64,000 bases of DNA from Enterococcus phoeniculicola ATCC BAA-412 (GTDB lineage Bacteria > Bacillota > Bacilli > Lactobacillales > Enterococcaceae), in the NCBI RefSeq assembly GCF_000407505.1, contig NZ_ASWE01000001.1, positions 1,051,324 to 1,115,323 of the forward strand. Reading direction: 5' to 3'. Numbering within the stretch: the first letter of the stretch is position 1; the number at the start of each line of letters is the position of its first letter. Below the pieces are notes generated by a model. The model made no database searches, was not told where the DNA came from, and was given only the letters and a program-made list of their open reading frames with translations. The translations under genes and the position numbers were made by a program. Shown here one piece after another: positions 6,930 to 15,898 of the stretch.

Positions 6930-8452
6930 AAATACTTTATATACCATTAGATGAACGCCCATGTAATGCAATTTATCCAATAAAAACAGCAAATGTAAAC
7001 AATGAGCTGATGATAAAAACACCTTCTATTGAGCTCTTAGGTGTGAAAAAGAAACCAGGAAAAGTAAAAGAAATTCGACAGTTCCTATTGGAAAATTTTG
7101 ATGACTGTGAATATGGTGTATTTTCTGCAGAAATGCTCCTTTATGGAGGCCTTTTACCTTCTAGGCTACATCAAAAATCTGCAAATGATTTAGAAACATA
7201 TAAACAGTTTCTTATAGATTTAAAAAATAGGTATCCAGAAAAAAAGATTTTCTTCTCAAACTTAATCATGCGTACACCAAAGTATAATAGCTCCGATGAA
7301 GAGCCTGATTATTATGAAGAGTTTGGAGAATCCATTTTCCGATATGGCTGGTTAAAAGATAAACTTGCCCGCGAAAGCTTAACAAATGAGGAACTTGTGG
7401 AAAAAAAAGAAGTACAAGATAGACTACCCGATGAAGTGATTGAAGATTATGAGAATAGACGAAGATTTAACCTTGACGTAAATTTGTTACATGTCACTTT
7501 AGCGGAAGAAGGAGTCATCGACTTTTTGAGTATTCCACAAGATGACTCTGCCCCTTATGGATATACAGCAATGGATCAAAAAGAAGTATATGGTGAGATT
7601 AGTAAAAGAAGATTGAAAGAAAAAGTTATGGTCTATCCAGGGGCCGATGAAGTTGGGTTCACATTAATTGCAAGAGCTTACAATGACTATTTATCAACAA
7701 CTCCTTCTATTTATGTACGCTATAGTTCTACTCTAGGACCGCAAATAATTCCTTTGTATGAGGATCGTCCAATGAATGAAAGCCTAAAATCACATGTTCT
7801 AGCTGCTGGATTTAAATTATCCGATACTCCTGATCATGCAGACTTTATCCTGGCTTACAATACTCCTGGGAAAAATATGCAAGAATCATGGGACCAGCTT
7901 ACAGAAAAAGATATCACGTATGATAGCTTTAGGCAGCTCCTTCCATTTATTAAGCAAATCCAAGCAGATATAGAGGAAGAAAAAAAAGTCGCACTGTGTG
8001 ATGCAGCATTCTCTAATGGCGGTGAAATTGAATTAATTGAATTGCTTGATGATGTTGGCGTACTCGAACAATTAGTTAGCTACAAAGCATGGAATACGAA
8101 TTGTAATTCTTTAGGGAGTAGCATAGCAGCACTAGCTTTTTGTCAAAATGCATATGATGGACAAAAGGTGCGCGAAAATCTACTATGTAATTTGTATGAA
8201 GACTTATTCTATCAAACGATTATTAGAAAAAAAATTACAAATGAACAATTAGAAAAACGAGGATTGACCTATTTTGATTTGGGAGATCAAGAGATGGAAA
8301 TAAGAGAGATTGTTCGTAACTGGATTATTGATTATCATCAATCAATCTTAAAAAATAGCTTTACCGATAAAAAAATCACACTTGATCAACTATCGTTTCC
8401 CTGGAACCGGATGTTTGAAATTCTATGTACAGTAAAAAGTGAGGAGAGTTAA
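6926..8452 (+). CDS. DUF4127 family protein, candidate phospho-disaccharide-cleaving enzyme
   Basis: A 508-residue soluble protein of the DUF4127 family, whose function is not established. Conserved-looking motifs are PLDERPCN (7-14), SIPQDDSAPYG (202-212), YPGADEVG (237-244), an acidic residue in LCDAAFSNGGE (D359) and WNTNCNSLGS (389-398). The many conserved acidic and Asn residues suggest an enzyme active site. Its start overlaps the phosphatase stop by 4 bases. The operon has a sugar importer and a downstream epimerase but no recognisable glycosidase, so this protein is the best candidate for the missing cleavage step. That is inference. Confidence 0.8.
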   Translation: MKILYIPLDERPCNAIYPIKTANVNNELMIKTPSIELLGVKKKPGKVKEIRQFLLENFDDCEYGVFSAEMLLYGGLLPSRLHQKSANDLETYKQFLIDLKNRYPEKKIFFSNLIMRTPKYNSSDEEPDYYEEFGESIFRYGWLKDKLARESLTNEELVEKKEVQDRLPDEVIEDYENRRRFNLDVNLLHVTLAEEGVIDFLSIPQDDSAPYGYTAMDQKEVYGEISKRRLKEKVMVYPGADEVGFTLIARAYNDYLSTTPSIYVRYSSTLGPQIIPLYEDRPMNESLKSHVLAAGFKLSDTPDHADFILAYNTPGKNMQESWDQLTEKDITYDSFRQLLPFIKQIQADIEEEKKVALCDAAFSNGGEIELIELLDDVGVLEQLVSYKAWNTNCNSLGSSIAALAFCQNAYDGQKVRENLLCNLYEDLFYQTIIRKKITNEQLEKRGLTYFDLGDQEMEIREIVRNWIIDYHQSILKNSFTDKKITLDQLSFPWNRMFEILCTVKSEES

Positions 8453-8455
8453 TCT

Positions 8456-9754
8456 ATGAATGAATCAAATGTATTTATTGATAAAATGCTGGTATTTGCA
8501 AATAAGTTTTCTAGTCAGCGCCATATCACAGCCATCCGTGATGGATTTGTAACACTTATTCCTATTACAATCATTGCTTCTTTTTGGGTATTAATCAATA
8601 ACCTCGTTTTGAGTCCAACAAATGGGTTATTAAAAAATGTGGAAGCGGCAGCTAAGTGGTCGGATTTGGGTAATCAGATTTATAATGGCACACTAGGTGT
8701 TATGGCTCTATTAATTGCTATGACGATTGGCTACAAATTAGCTGTCAGCTTTGGTGAGGAGGGGCTCATAGGGAGTGTAGTCGGCCTTGTATCGTACATG
8801 ATTGTTTTACCCGCACAAATCATTTTAACAGATGTGAATGGAAAAACTTTTACCGCCACAGCTACGATGACTCAGACACAAACAAGCGCAACAGGTATGT
8901 TTTTAGCAATCATTGCAACTTTATTTTCAGTTACTTTATTGTGCAAATTTACTAAGATGGACAAGCTGAAAATTAAAATGCCAGAAAGTGTTCCACCATC
9001 AATATCTAAGTCGTTCAATATCCTTATTCCAACATTTTTAGTAACTTTACTACTAGGTCTTATTGAAGTTTTAATTATTTGGTCACTAAATACGGATATT
9101 CCAACACTTATTTCAAAATTCTTTCAAGCACCACTAGTTGCATCGTTTCAATCAATTGGAGGAATTTTACTTTATGTATTGCTAAGTAATCTATTGTGGG
9201 CATTTGGACTACATGGCACATTTATATTAGGTTCAATTGGGGAACCTGTTATGTTAACTGCCATACAACAAAATATGGATGCACTTAGAGATGGACAAGA
9301 GCTACCCAATATTGTCACTAAACCATTCTTAGATTCATTCGGATGGATGGGTGGTGGCGGAATGATTATCTGTCTAGTTATTGCAATTATGATTGGATCC
9401 AAAAGAGAAGATTATCGTTCAATTACAAAAGTGGGAATTATTCCATCTTTGTTTAATGTAAGTGAACCATTGATGTTTGGCATACCTGTAGTGTTCAACC
9501 CATTATTAGGAATTCCTTTAATTCTTGTTCCAATTGTCACAGTAACTATTGCTTATTATGCAACCGCTTTTGAACTGATAGCGAAGACCTCCGTGTTAAT
9601 TCCATGGACAACCCCACCAGTGATTTCAGGTTATTTAGCGACGAATGGCGATTGGCGAGCATCACTATTACAAATTCTTTTAATTGTTGTTGGGGTATTC
9701 ATCTACTTACCGTTTGTTAGATTAGCAAATAAATCATTGGAAAAAAATATTTAA
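8456..9754 (+). CDS. PTS EIIC, Lac family (cellobiose/chitobiose type)
   Basis: A 432-residue integral membrane permease of the lactose/cellobiose PTS family, with about ten hydrophobic segments. Family signatures include WAFGLHGTFILGSIGEP near 248 and NVSEPLMFGIPVVFNPLLG near 334, the substrate-binding segment around the conserved Glu. It imports and phosphorylates a beta-linked disaccharide or amino sugar together with the IIB and IIA proteins encoded next. It starts 3 bases after the DUF4127 stop, with GAGGAG upstream. Substrate cannot be read directly; the nanE neighbour points to a ManNAc-containing sugar. Confidence 0.9.
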   Translation: MNESNVFIDKMLVFANKFSSQRHITAIRDGFVTLIPITIIASFWVLINNLVLSPTNGLLKNVEAAAKWSDLGNQIYNGTLGVMALLIAMTIGYKLAVSFGEEGLIGSVVGLVSYMIVLPAQIILTDVNGKTFTATATMTQTQTSATGMFLAIIATLFSVTLLCKFTKMDKLKIKMPESVPPSISKSFNILIPTFLVTLLLGLIEVLIIWSLNTDIPTLISKFFQAPLVASFQSIGGILLYVLLSNLLWAFGLHGTFILGSIGEPVMLTAIQQNMDALRDGQELPNIVTKPFLDSFGWMGGGGMIICLVIAIMIGSKREDYRSITKVGIIPSLFNVSEPLMFGIPVVFNPLLGIPLILVPIVTVTIAYYATAFELIAKTSVLIPWTTPPVISGYLATNGDWRASLLQILLIVVGVFIYLPFVRLANKSLEKNI

Positions 9755-9775
9755 CGTAAGAAAGAGGAGAGAAAC

Positions 9776-10099
9776 ATGGCTAAAAAAACAATCATGTTAG
9801 TTTGTTCTGCAGGAATGAGCACAAGTCTATTAGTAACAAAAATGCAAAAAGCAGCTGAAGAAAAGGGAGTAGAAGCGGATATCTTTGCAGTATCAGCATC
9901 AGATGCAGATAATAATTTGGAAGCAAAAGATGTGGATGTTTTACTTTTAGGCCCACAAGTTCGTTTCATGAAAGCACAATTTGAACAAAAACTAGCACCT
10001 AAAGGAATTCCATTAGATGTAATCAACATGCAAGATTATGGAATGATGAACGGTGAAAAAGTATTGGCACAAGCTGAAAAATTAATCGACAACAAGTAA
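9776..10099 (+). CDS. PTS EIIB, Lac family
   Basis: A 107-residue cytosolic IIB protein that carries phosphate on Cys10 (MLVCSAGMSTSLLV, the P-loop-like motif of cellobiose-type IIB). It relays the phosphoryl group from IIA to the sugar bound by IIC. Full length for the family, with AGGAG about 6 bases before the ATG. It lies between IIC and IIA in the operon. Confidence 0.92.
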   Translation: MAKKTIMLVCSAGMSTSLLVTKMQKAAEEKGVEADIFAVSASDADNNLEAKDVDVLLLGPQVRFMKAQFEQKLAPKGIPLDVINMQDYGMMNGEKVLAQAEKLIDNK

Positions 10100-10124
10100 T
10101 AGTGGAAACCCGGAGGACAGAATA

Positions 10125-10439
10125 ATGGAAGATCAAAAGAATTTAGAAGCAGTCATGGGCTTAATCATGTACGGCGGAAACGCAAAAAGCGATGCAATGG
10201 AAGCCATTGCAGCAGCAAAAAAAGGTGAATTTGAAGAAGCAGATCAAAAGATTGCAGATGCAGAAGCTTCATTAGTAGAAGCACACCATTCTCAAACTGG
10301 TTTATTGACGCAAGAAGCGCAAGGAAACCACATGGAAGTAACTCTATTAACTGTTCACAGTCAAGATCACTTGATGACAGCAATTGCTTTTACAGATTTA
10401 GCAAAAGAAATCATTGATCTCTATCGATTCATAAAATAA
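10125..10439 (+). CDS. PTS EIIA, Lac family
   Basis: A 104-residue helical IIA protein. The phosphorylated His is H78 and the Mg-binding Asp is D81 in TVHSQDHLMT, at the same numbering as lactococcal IIA-Lac. EAHHSQTGLLTQEA (52-65) is the other family signature. It takes phosphate from HPr and passes it to IIB. It is the last structural gene before a strong terminator; the regulator gene follows with its own promoter elements. Confidence 0.93.
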   Translation: MEDQKNLEAVMGLIMYGGNAKSDAMEAIAAAKKGEFEEADQKIADAEASLVEAHHSQTGLLTQEAQGNHMEVTLLTVHSQDHLMTAIAFTDLAKEIIDLYRFIK

Positions 10440-10447
10440 TAAATACG

Positions 10448-10480
10448 AAAAAATGAACTCATTTAATGGGTTCATTTTTT
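10448..10480 (+). terminator. Rho-independent terminator of the PTS operon
   Basis: TGAACTCAT/ATGGGTTCA (9 bp with one G-U) with a 3-base loop, preceded by an A-run and followed by TTTTTT. Confidence 0.9.
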
Positions 10481-10559
10481 CCTTGTTAGATTCCTCTAGT
10501 AGCATCTCTAATTTCAGAGTATAATGAGACTATTCAGAAATAAATGAGGTGAAGATGTC

Positions 10560-11381
10560 ATGGATTTATTAGCAACCATAAGTAGCTATTTTCCTTCCCT
10601 AACGAAGTCCGAGCAAAAAGTTGCCCAGTTAATTTTAAGTAATCCAGATGATGTAGTAACTCTTTCTATAAATGAATTGGCTATGATGGCTGGAGTAGGC
10701 GAAAGTACGATTGTTCGTTTCTCAAGAAAAATTGGACTCTCTGGCTTTCAAGAATTAAAAATTACTCTGGTAAAGTACCAAACTGCGCAAGAACAAAGTA
10801 CTGTTGAAGATGGTAATGAAGTAAAAGACTTAGTTTATCGACAGCTAGTAGAAGGATTGCAGGATACAAAAGGATTTATCGATTCTGAAAAAATTAAAGT
10901 CGCAAGTCAGCTTATTCATAAAACACAGCATATTTATTTATTGTCTGTTGGAACTTCAGCATTTATTGCGATGCAGTTGAGTAACCGATTAAAGCGGTTG
11001 GGAAAGTTTGTTGAATTTGTTCCAGACGGCCAACTACAGAGTATTTATGCAACCATGATTAAGCCTACAGATTTGGTGATTGGAATCAGTAAATCAGGAA
11101 ATACAAAAGAAGTGATTCAAAACATTGAGCTCGCAGAACAAAGTGGGGCGCCGATTATTACACTTTCTAATTTTATTAATTCAAAAATTAGCAAAATGGG
11201 CGATGTTGCATTGGTTGCTTCTTCTAAAGAATTTTTATCAGATGCAGGATCTTTTTCTGCAGTGGTCAGCCAATTGTATTTATTAGATACACTGATTAAA
11301 GCCGTTGTAGATATTGATCCAGAAAACTACCATAAAATTCGCCAACTAACTAATAAAGCATTGGTAAAACGAATTGATTGA
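10560..11381 (+). CDS. RpiR/MurR-type transcriptional regulator
   Basis: A 273-residue regulator. The N-terminal RpiR HTH (about 1-77) includes LSINELAMMAGVGESTIVRFSRKIG. A SIS sugar-phosphate-binding domain follows (about 120-250), with VGTSAFIAMQLSNRLKRLG and ISKSGNTKEVI. Members sense phosphorylated amino sugars. The start has GAGGTG 8 bases upstream, and a TATAAT at 10520-10525 gives it a likely own promoter after the operon terminator. It most likely controls the upstream nanE-PTS operon, perhaps through the phased repeats there. Confidence 0.9.
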   Translation: MDLLATISSYFPSLTKSEQKVAQLILSNPDDVVTLSINELAMMAGVGESTIVRFSRKIGLSGFQELKITLVKYQTAQEQSTVEDGNEVKDLVYRQLVEGLQDTKGFIDSEKIKVASQLIHKTQHIYLLSVGTSAFIAMQLSNRLKRLGKFVEFVPDGQLQSIYATMIKPTDLVIGISKSGNTKEVIQNIELAEQSGAPIITLSNFINSKISKMGDVALVASSKEFLSDAGSFSAVVSQLYLLDTLIKAVVDIDPENYHKIRQLTNKALVKRID

Positions 11382-11385
11382 TAAG

Positions 11386-11421
11386 AAAAAAGGACAGTCA
11401 TTTATAAAAACTGTCCTTTTT
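11386..11421. terminator. Bidirectional terminator between rpiR-type gene and MFS gene
   Basis: AAAAAGGACAGT pairs with ACTGTCCTTTTT, giving U-tracts on both strands between convergent genes. Confidence 0.9.
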
Positions 11422-11429
11422 GATTTCAT

Positions 11430-12794
11430 TTATTTCTCCTTTTTAAACCCTCTAAAAACAATTCCTAACCCCACCAGAAGAATGATGAAAAAGATATATA
11501 AGTCTACTTTTGCACCCACTATTGTCCCTTCAACAAAGCTAGAGGCACTTTCTTGAAAAAGTGCCATAACTAATGCAACGAATGCAGTTGAGATAGCGCC
11601 AAAGAGCTGTTGTAAGGTAGTGAATATGGCATTTCCATCGGCTTGCTCAGCGGATGTGATGGAAGAAAGTCCTATAGACATTAAATTACTATAGGAAAAT
11701 CCGACCCCTATCATAAAGATGACGTGCCCAAGTATGGTTAAAGAAACAACCCCTGTGGGAACAACAACACTAAGAATTCCCCAGCCAACTAAGGCAATCA
11801 CTATTCCAAATACTATTGGCTTTTTCGCACCAATACTATCTAAAATCCGACCTGAAATAGGTGCAAAGATTGCCCCAATCAAGGCTCCAGGGAACATCAT
11901 TAATCCTGCTTTTGAGGAAGGAATGTCCATTGCTAACTGCATGAAATTTGGGATAATAAATGAAATCCCCAGCAACATCGATTGAAAGACAACAAAACCA
12001 AAGAGAAATCCTGAAAAAGCACGATTTTTAAAGACTTTTAAATTGATTAAAATATTTTTTTGGTTAAGTTTAAAAAACAGTGCAGCACTTAGCAAGACGA
12101 TGAAAAGAAATAGCCAAAAGATTCCCTGACCAAAAAAACTAAAACTAAGCAAAATAGCACTAAACAAAACGGCCAAGGCACCTGCAGCACCCCAGTTTAA
12201 TTGTCCGGATTTCTTAATCACTTCTTTAGGCATTGCATACAAACCGACAACCATAGTAATGACTAAAATTGGCAATAAGATGACATAGATATAGTGCCAG
12301 CCAATCGTTGACGTAAGGATTCCACCATAAGTAGGACCTAATGCAGGAGCAATAGAGGTCGTCAATGTTCCAATACCAATCATCAAGCCTCTTTTACTAA
12401 GGGGAACTTTTGTTAAAATGATGTTAAACATCAGCGGTAAGGCAATTCCTGTTGCAACACCTTGAAGAAGTCTGCCTGCCAGTAAGACGGCAAAATTGAT
12501 AGGCAGACTGTTTAGTGCGACACCGGAGATGAAAAGAAGAATGGAGCAAAAAAACAAGTCTCGAACACAGTAATTTTTAATTAAAAAAGAGGAGAGAGGG
12601 ACAATTATTGCAATCATTAATAGATAAATCGTCGTCACCCACTGAACATCTGCTGTACCAATCCCAAACTGCTTTATTAGCGTGGGAAAAGTAACATTCA
12701 TGGCTGTCTCAATCAATACGCCACTAAATGCCATAATCCCAGTCGCCAATACGGCTAAATTTACGTTAAATTTGCTTGTATTTGTTTCTTTCAT
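11430..12794 (-). CDS. MFS multidrug exporter, DHA2 (EmrB/QacA) family
   Basis: A 454-residue proton-driven membrane exporter with the long hydrophobic architecture of the 14-helix DHA2 family. Motif C-like GTLTTSIAPALGPTYGG lies in the fifth helix region, and LLAGRLLQGVATGIALPL is typical. The ATG at 12794 is chosen because GAGGTGA lies 6 bases upstream; the frame stays open for 26 more codons upstream without a ribosome site. The drug substrate cannot be predicted. The leader carries a strong promoter, a perfect palindrome and a terminator-like hairpin, so expression is probably inducible. Confidence 0.88.
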   Translation of the reverse strand: MKETNTSKFNVNLAVLATGIMAFSGVLIETAMNVTFPTLIKQFGIGTADVQWVTTIYLLMIAIIVPLSSFLIKNYCVRDLFFCSILLFISGVALNSLPINFAVLLAGRLLQGVATGIALPLMFNIILTKVPLSKRGLMIGIGTLTTSIAPALGPTYGGILTSTIGWHYIYVILLPILVITMVVGLYAMPKEVIKKSGQLNWGAAGALAVLFSAILLSFSFFGQGIFWLFLFIVLLSAALFFKLNQKNILINLKVFKNRAFSGFLFGFVVFQSMLLGISFIIPNFMQLAMDIPSSKAGLMMFPGALIGAIFAPISGRILDSIGAKKPIVFGIVIALVGWGILSVVVPTGVVSLTILGHVIFMIGVGFSYSNLMSIGLSSITSAEQADGNAIFTTLQQLFGAISTAFVALVMALFQESASSFVEGTIVGAKVDLYIFFIILLVGLGIVFRGFKKEK

Positions 12795-12819
12795 TCGCTC
12801 ACCTCTAATTTTTTTCATA

Positions 12820-12924
12820 AAAAAAGGAGCCAAGATTCCTAAGAATCCCGCCTCTATCTCGACGCAAATCATTTGCGTTATCTGTACGATAATTTTATTA
12901 TATCTAGCAATAAATAACAGTCAA
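12820..12924 (-). promoter_or_regulatory. Promoter, palindromic operator and hairpin in the MFS leader
   Basis: On the minus strand: TTGACT (12919-12924), a 16-bp spacer and TATAAT (12897-12902). ACGCAAAT-c-ATTTGCGT (12862-12878) lies about 10 bases beyond the predicted start site. An imperfect hairpin built on GATTC/GAATC with G-U pairs and an outer AGG/CCT (12821-12853) ends in a run of seven T just before the gene. This suggests repressor control, attenuation, or both. Confidence 0.6.
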
Positions 12925-12993
12925 TGAATCTTACTCCTCTTAATAAATTCTTAATATTTAAAAGAGTAATGTCTCTTTCTTCATTTCAATCTA

Positions 12994-13022
12994 TCGACTT
13001 TCTATTTTTCTCTCTGTATAAT
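12994..13022 (+). promoter_or_regulatory. Sigma-A promoter of the amidinotransferase-family gene
   Basis: TCGACT (12994-12999), 17-bp spacer, TATAAT (13017-13022), 25 bases before the GTG start. Confidence 0.6.
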
Positions 13023-13046
13023 CAACTAAAACGAGGAGGGATATGA

Positions 13047-14024
13047 GTGAAAAAAACAAATGTACAAAGTGAGTTTTCACCATTAAAATCCGTTGTATTA
13101 GCACAGTCTGAATTTTGCTTTCCTGATGATACAGTGGAAGAGATGGCTACTTCTTTTCTAACAAAAGAAAATGAGCAGCTAGCAAAAGATAACGGTGGAA
13201 AAACAATCGCTGAAATTGATCCTGGCCTACAGTTGGAGTGGGAACAAGAGAAACTTGCTATGCAGTCGCTTCTTGAATCATATGGCGTTGAAGTTTTACG
13301 TCCAAGGCTACTGACTGACCATGAAAAACAGGAAGGGAAAGCATCTGGGTTCGGCTACAGTAATTTTTTCTCAAGAGATCCATTCTTTACCATAGGTTCT
13401 TTTATAATTGAAGGAAATTTGAACTTTATGCATCGCAGAAAAGAAATACTCCCTATACGTCCCGCACTAAATAAGTGGATTGAACAACATGATGGGATCT
13501 ATTTAGCCGCCCCTCAGCCTGATACATCGTTAGGACAGGAAAGTCAAGAAGGTCCTTTTATTGAAGGAGGAGACGTTCTTGTATTAGATAAAACTGTGTT
13601 TGTTGGCTATTCTGGTCTAGCAAGTAATACAGCAGGTATCCAGTGGCTCCGCCGATTATTAGAACCATTCGGCTACGAGATTGTTCCTGTTCGACTTCAT
13701 CCTCATATTCTCCATTTAGATTGTGCGTTAAGTTTTCTGAGACAAGGCCTAATGATTAGTTGTGAAGAGGCTTTTTTAGATGGATTACCCGATCAGTTAG
13801 CAGGCTGGGACAAAATTCCTGTGACTCTGGAGGAGGCCTCTTATTTACTTGCGAATGGGCTGTCCGTCAACGAAAAAGTATATATTACAGATGTCGCATT
13901 TACAGAGCTAATTCCAAAAATTGAAGCATACGGAATCAAAGTCGAAACACTAAGTTACCGCGTTTCTCGTATTTTTGGAGGCTCTTTTCGATGTACAACA
14001 CAAGCATTGATTCGAGAAAAATAG
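13047..14024 (+). CDS. Amidinotransferase/arginine deiminase superfamily hydrolase (DDAH-like)
   Basis: A 325-residue guanidino-group-modifying enzyme. The superfamily catalytic set is visible: RDP (D111), the EGGD block (173-176), HxD (H223, D225) and the nucleophilic C316 in GGSFRC. GTG is used, with GAGGAGGG 6 bases upstream; the nearby ATG is in another frame. It is shorter than true arginine deiminase and is not beside arc genes. It probably hydrolyses a free arginine derivative such as methylarginine or agmatine-like compounds, but the substrate is not determined. It is monocistronic, with its own promoter and a strong terminator. Confidence 0.85.
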   Translation: MKKTNVQSEFSPLKSVVLAQSEFCFPDDTVEEMATSFLTKENEQLAKDNGGKTIAEIDPGLQLEWEQEKLAMQSLLESYGVEVLRPRLLTDHEKQEGKASGFGYSNFFSRDPFFTIGSFIIEGNLNFMHRRKEILPIRPALNKWIEQHDGIYLAAPQPDTSLGQESQEGPFIEGGDVLVLDKTVFVGYSGLASNTAGIQWLRRLLEPFGYEIVPVRLHPHILHLDCALSFLRQGLMISCEEAFLDGLPDQLAGWDKIPVTLEEASYLLANGLSVNEKVYITDVAFTELIPKIEAYGIKVETLSYRVSRIFGGSFRCTTQALIREK

Positions 14025-14026
14025 CT

Positions 14027-14067
14027 AAAAAACTCATTCTAGGTGTCCGCCTAGAATGAGTTTTTTA
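14027..14067. terminator. Bidirectional terminator
   Basis: ACTCATTCTAGG/CCTAGAATGAGT (12 bp perfect) with flanking A- and T-runs between two convergent genes. Confidence 0.93.
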
Positions 14068-15579
14068 GTGTTTATATTTACTATTTACTTTTTGAACAGT
14101 AGCCGAATATTCATTTTCAGGTGTATTCGTTAACTGATTGTAAAGGGATAGAATATTTTCAAAATCTTGTAAAACAGGATTCGTTTGAATCGTAATTACT
14201 GGACAAGACATCTTTTTTTCCATGGGAATATTACTGATAATCAACTCGTAGTTTTGAGAATTTTTCTGCAGCTCCTCTAAACTTTTATCTGTTGATAAAG
14301 TGAGGTTTAACCGCTGTTGCAGATGATTTTGGATATCGTACTTTAAAAACTGCTGATGACCATAACTCGTATTAAAAAACAGCACAGTATTTAGTGAGGG
14401 AACATTCTGCTCAATTTGTTCATTCATATCCGGCCACAAAGTGATTAGCTGAAAAATTAACTTATAGACAAACGAATACTCTCGTTTATGTGTCTGCTTT
14501 AGCTCAATACATTCTTCAAAGATACGCTTCACTTCCCCTGTAAATTTCTGATAGAACAAACTGAGACTAGAAAAAAATTCTTCTTCGGGACTGTAGAGAA
14601 TTTTCGTCGGTCCGACTGTATTTTTTATAATATTGAACAAGCTAAGGATGATTTCCTCCCTATTTTTTATCGAGACTTGCTGACGTTCTTCTATTTTTTT
14701 TAAACTCCTAAGTAATTCACTTACAATTTTTTGTGAAGAAATATTACTTTTCACATCCTGAATCAACTGCTCATAAGAAAAATAGTAATTGGGATTTAGA
14801 AAATAATGAAATATCTGATAAATGTGCTCTTGTGTTAGTGACAGCCCATAAAAAGAGCGAAATCGATAGAGTAAATTATGACTGAATTGATGAGGAGGAC
14901 AACTTTTTTTCCCCGTAGTTACTACATTTTTTTTCTTTATTCTACAAATATTCACATACGCCATAATACGAATCTTATTAAGATGGGCAAAATTAGTTGT
15001 TTCGTGTACAGAAAAATCATAGTAGCTTAAAAACTCGTCCACTAACAGATTAATCAACTTCAGCTCGTGAGATGAGAGTAATTCATCCAGATAATTATAT
15101 TTTTCTAAAAAATATTGATAATAAAATTGGCTAATTTCCTGTTCATCACCCACCATATCCAAATTCGTTGTGCATATAGAAAAATTAGAAGCTTGTAATA
15201 CCTCATTTATTCTCTTTATTTCTCGTTTCACAGTAGAATCACTTAGAAACAATTCATCTGAAATTTGTCCAATAGATGTATATTTATTGGTTAATAGATT
15301 TTCAATAATTAAAAAACTAATCGATTGGTTAAACAGCGAGTTATAGATAAACGTCGTTGAAATATTTAGCGGTCTAGTTATTCTAATACCAAACTTGTAG
15401 TTCGATTCAATTTTTGCTGGATATATATATTCATTTATTTCAGATATATCTTTTTTTAATGTGCGTTCAGGAATTTTTATTTTTTTTGATAGATTTGAAA
15501 TTGTCGTCCAGTTATTATAAATCATGTTATTCAAAATTAAAAGATGCCTCTCTGTTCTTTTCTCTAATATGTTTTTCAT
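14065..15579 (-). CDS. Mga-like transcriptional regulator
   Basis: A 504-residue regulator with the Mga architecture. There are two N-terminal HTH segments (LILNNMIYNNWTTISNLSKK with IPERTLKKDISEINEY; then SIGQISDELFLSDSTVKREI), a long helical PRD-like centre, and a C-terminal IIB-like segment. The ATG at 15579 is chosen because GGAGGAG lies just upstream; the longer frame has no ribosome site. It is divergent from the WxL-like surface-protein genes. Mga-type regulators commonly sit beside surface-protein loci in streptococci and enterococci, so it probably controls that locus. Confidence 0.82.
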   Translation of the reverse strand: MKNILEKRTERHLLILNNMIYNNWTTISNLSKKIKIPERTLKKDISEINEYIYPAKIESNYKFGIRITRPLNISTTFIYNSLFNQSISFLIIENLLTNKYTSIGQISDELFLSDSTVKREIKRINEVLQASNFSICTTNLDMVGDEQEISQFYYQYFLEKYNYLDELLSSHELKLINLLVDEFLSYYDFSVHETTNFAHLNKIRIMAYVNICRIKKKNVVTTGKKSCPPHQFSHNLLYRFRSFYGLSLTQEHIYQIFHYFLNPNYYFSYEQLIQDVKSNISSQKIVSELLRSLKKIEERQQVSIKNREEIILSLFNIIKNTVGPTKILYSPEEEFFSSLSLFYQKFTGEVKRIFEECIELKQTHKREYSFVYKLIFQLITLWPDMNEQIEQNVPSLNTVLFFNTSYGHQQFLKYDIQNHLQQRLNLTLSTDKSLEELQKNSQNYELIISNIPMEKKMSCPVITIQTNPVLQDFENILSLYNQLTNTPENEYSATVQKVNSKYKH

Positions 15580-15898
15580 AGACTCCTCCAAAAAAGGGTT
15601 AGGTATAGGCAAACTTTGAAATGACGCGGACAGCAAAAGACATTTATACTTCGATATGAACAAATTAGTTATACGCTTATTAAAAATAACTACAGAAAGG
15701 AGAAAAAGTCAACACCCTATTTCAAACAAATGATGGATAAAAATAAAACGTTCAAATAATTTTGTATCAAAAAAATGTTATATATGAGAATACAAGTACA
15801 ATCGTTTTATAATTTTTGTTAATAAACAAAAATAAATAAATAAAATATGATTGTTTCAAACTCATGACATTTGGTTAAAAACGAGAGAGTGGCGAGTT
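15580..15898. other. Divergent intergenic region, AT-rich, between Mga-like gene and WxL-like locus
   Basis: About 320 bases of very AT-rich DNA without a gene. TATAAT occurs at about 15809-15814, and several TATATA stretches are present, so both divergent promoters probably lie here. No convincing -35/-10 pair or clear Mga-box could be fixed by eye. Confidence 0.4.

Noticed and set aside
12795-12872. N-terminal extension of the MFS exporter
   Set aside because: In frame but without a ribosome site, and it spans a hairpin and palindrome that look like leader regulation.
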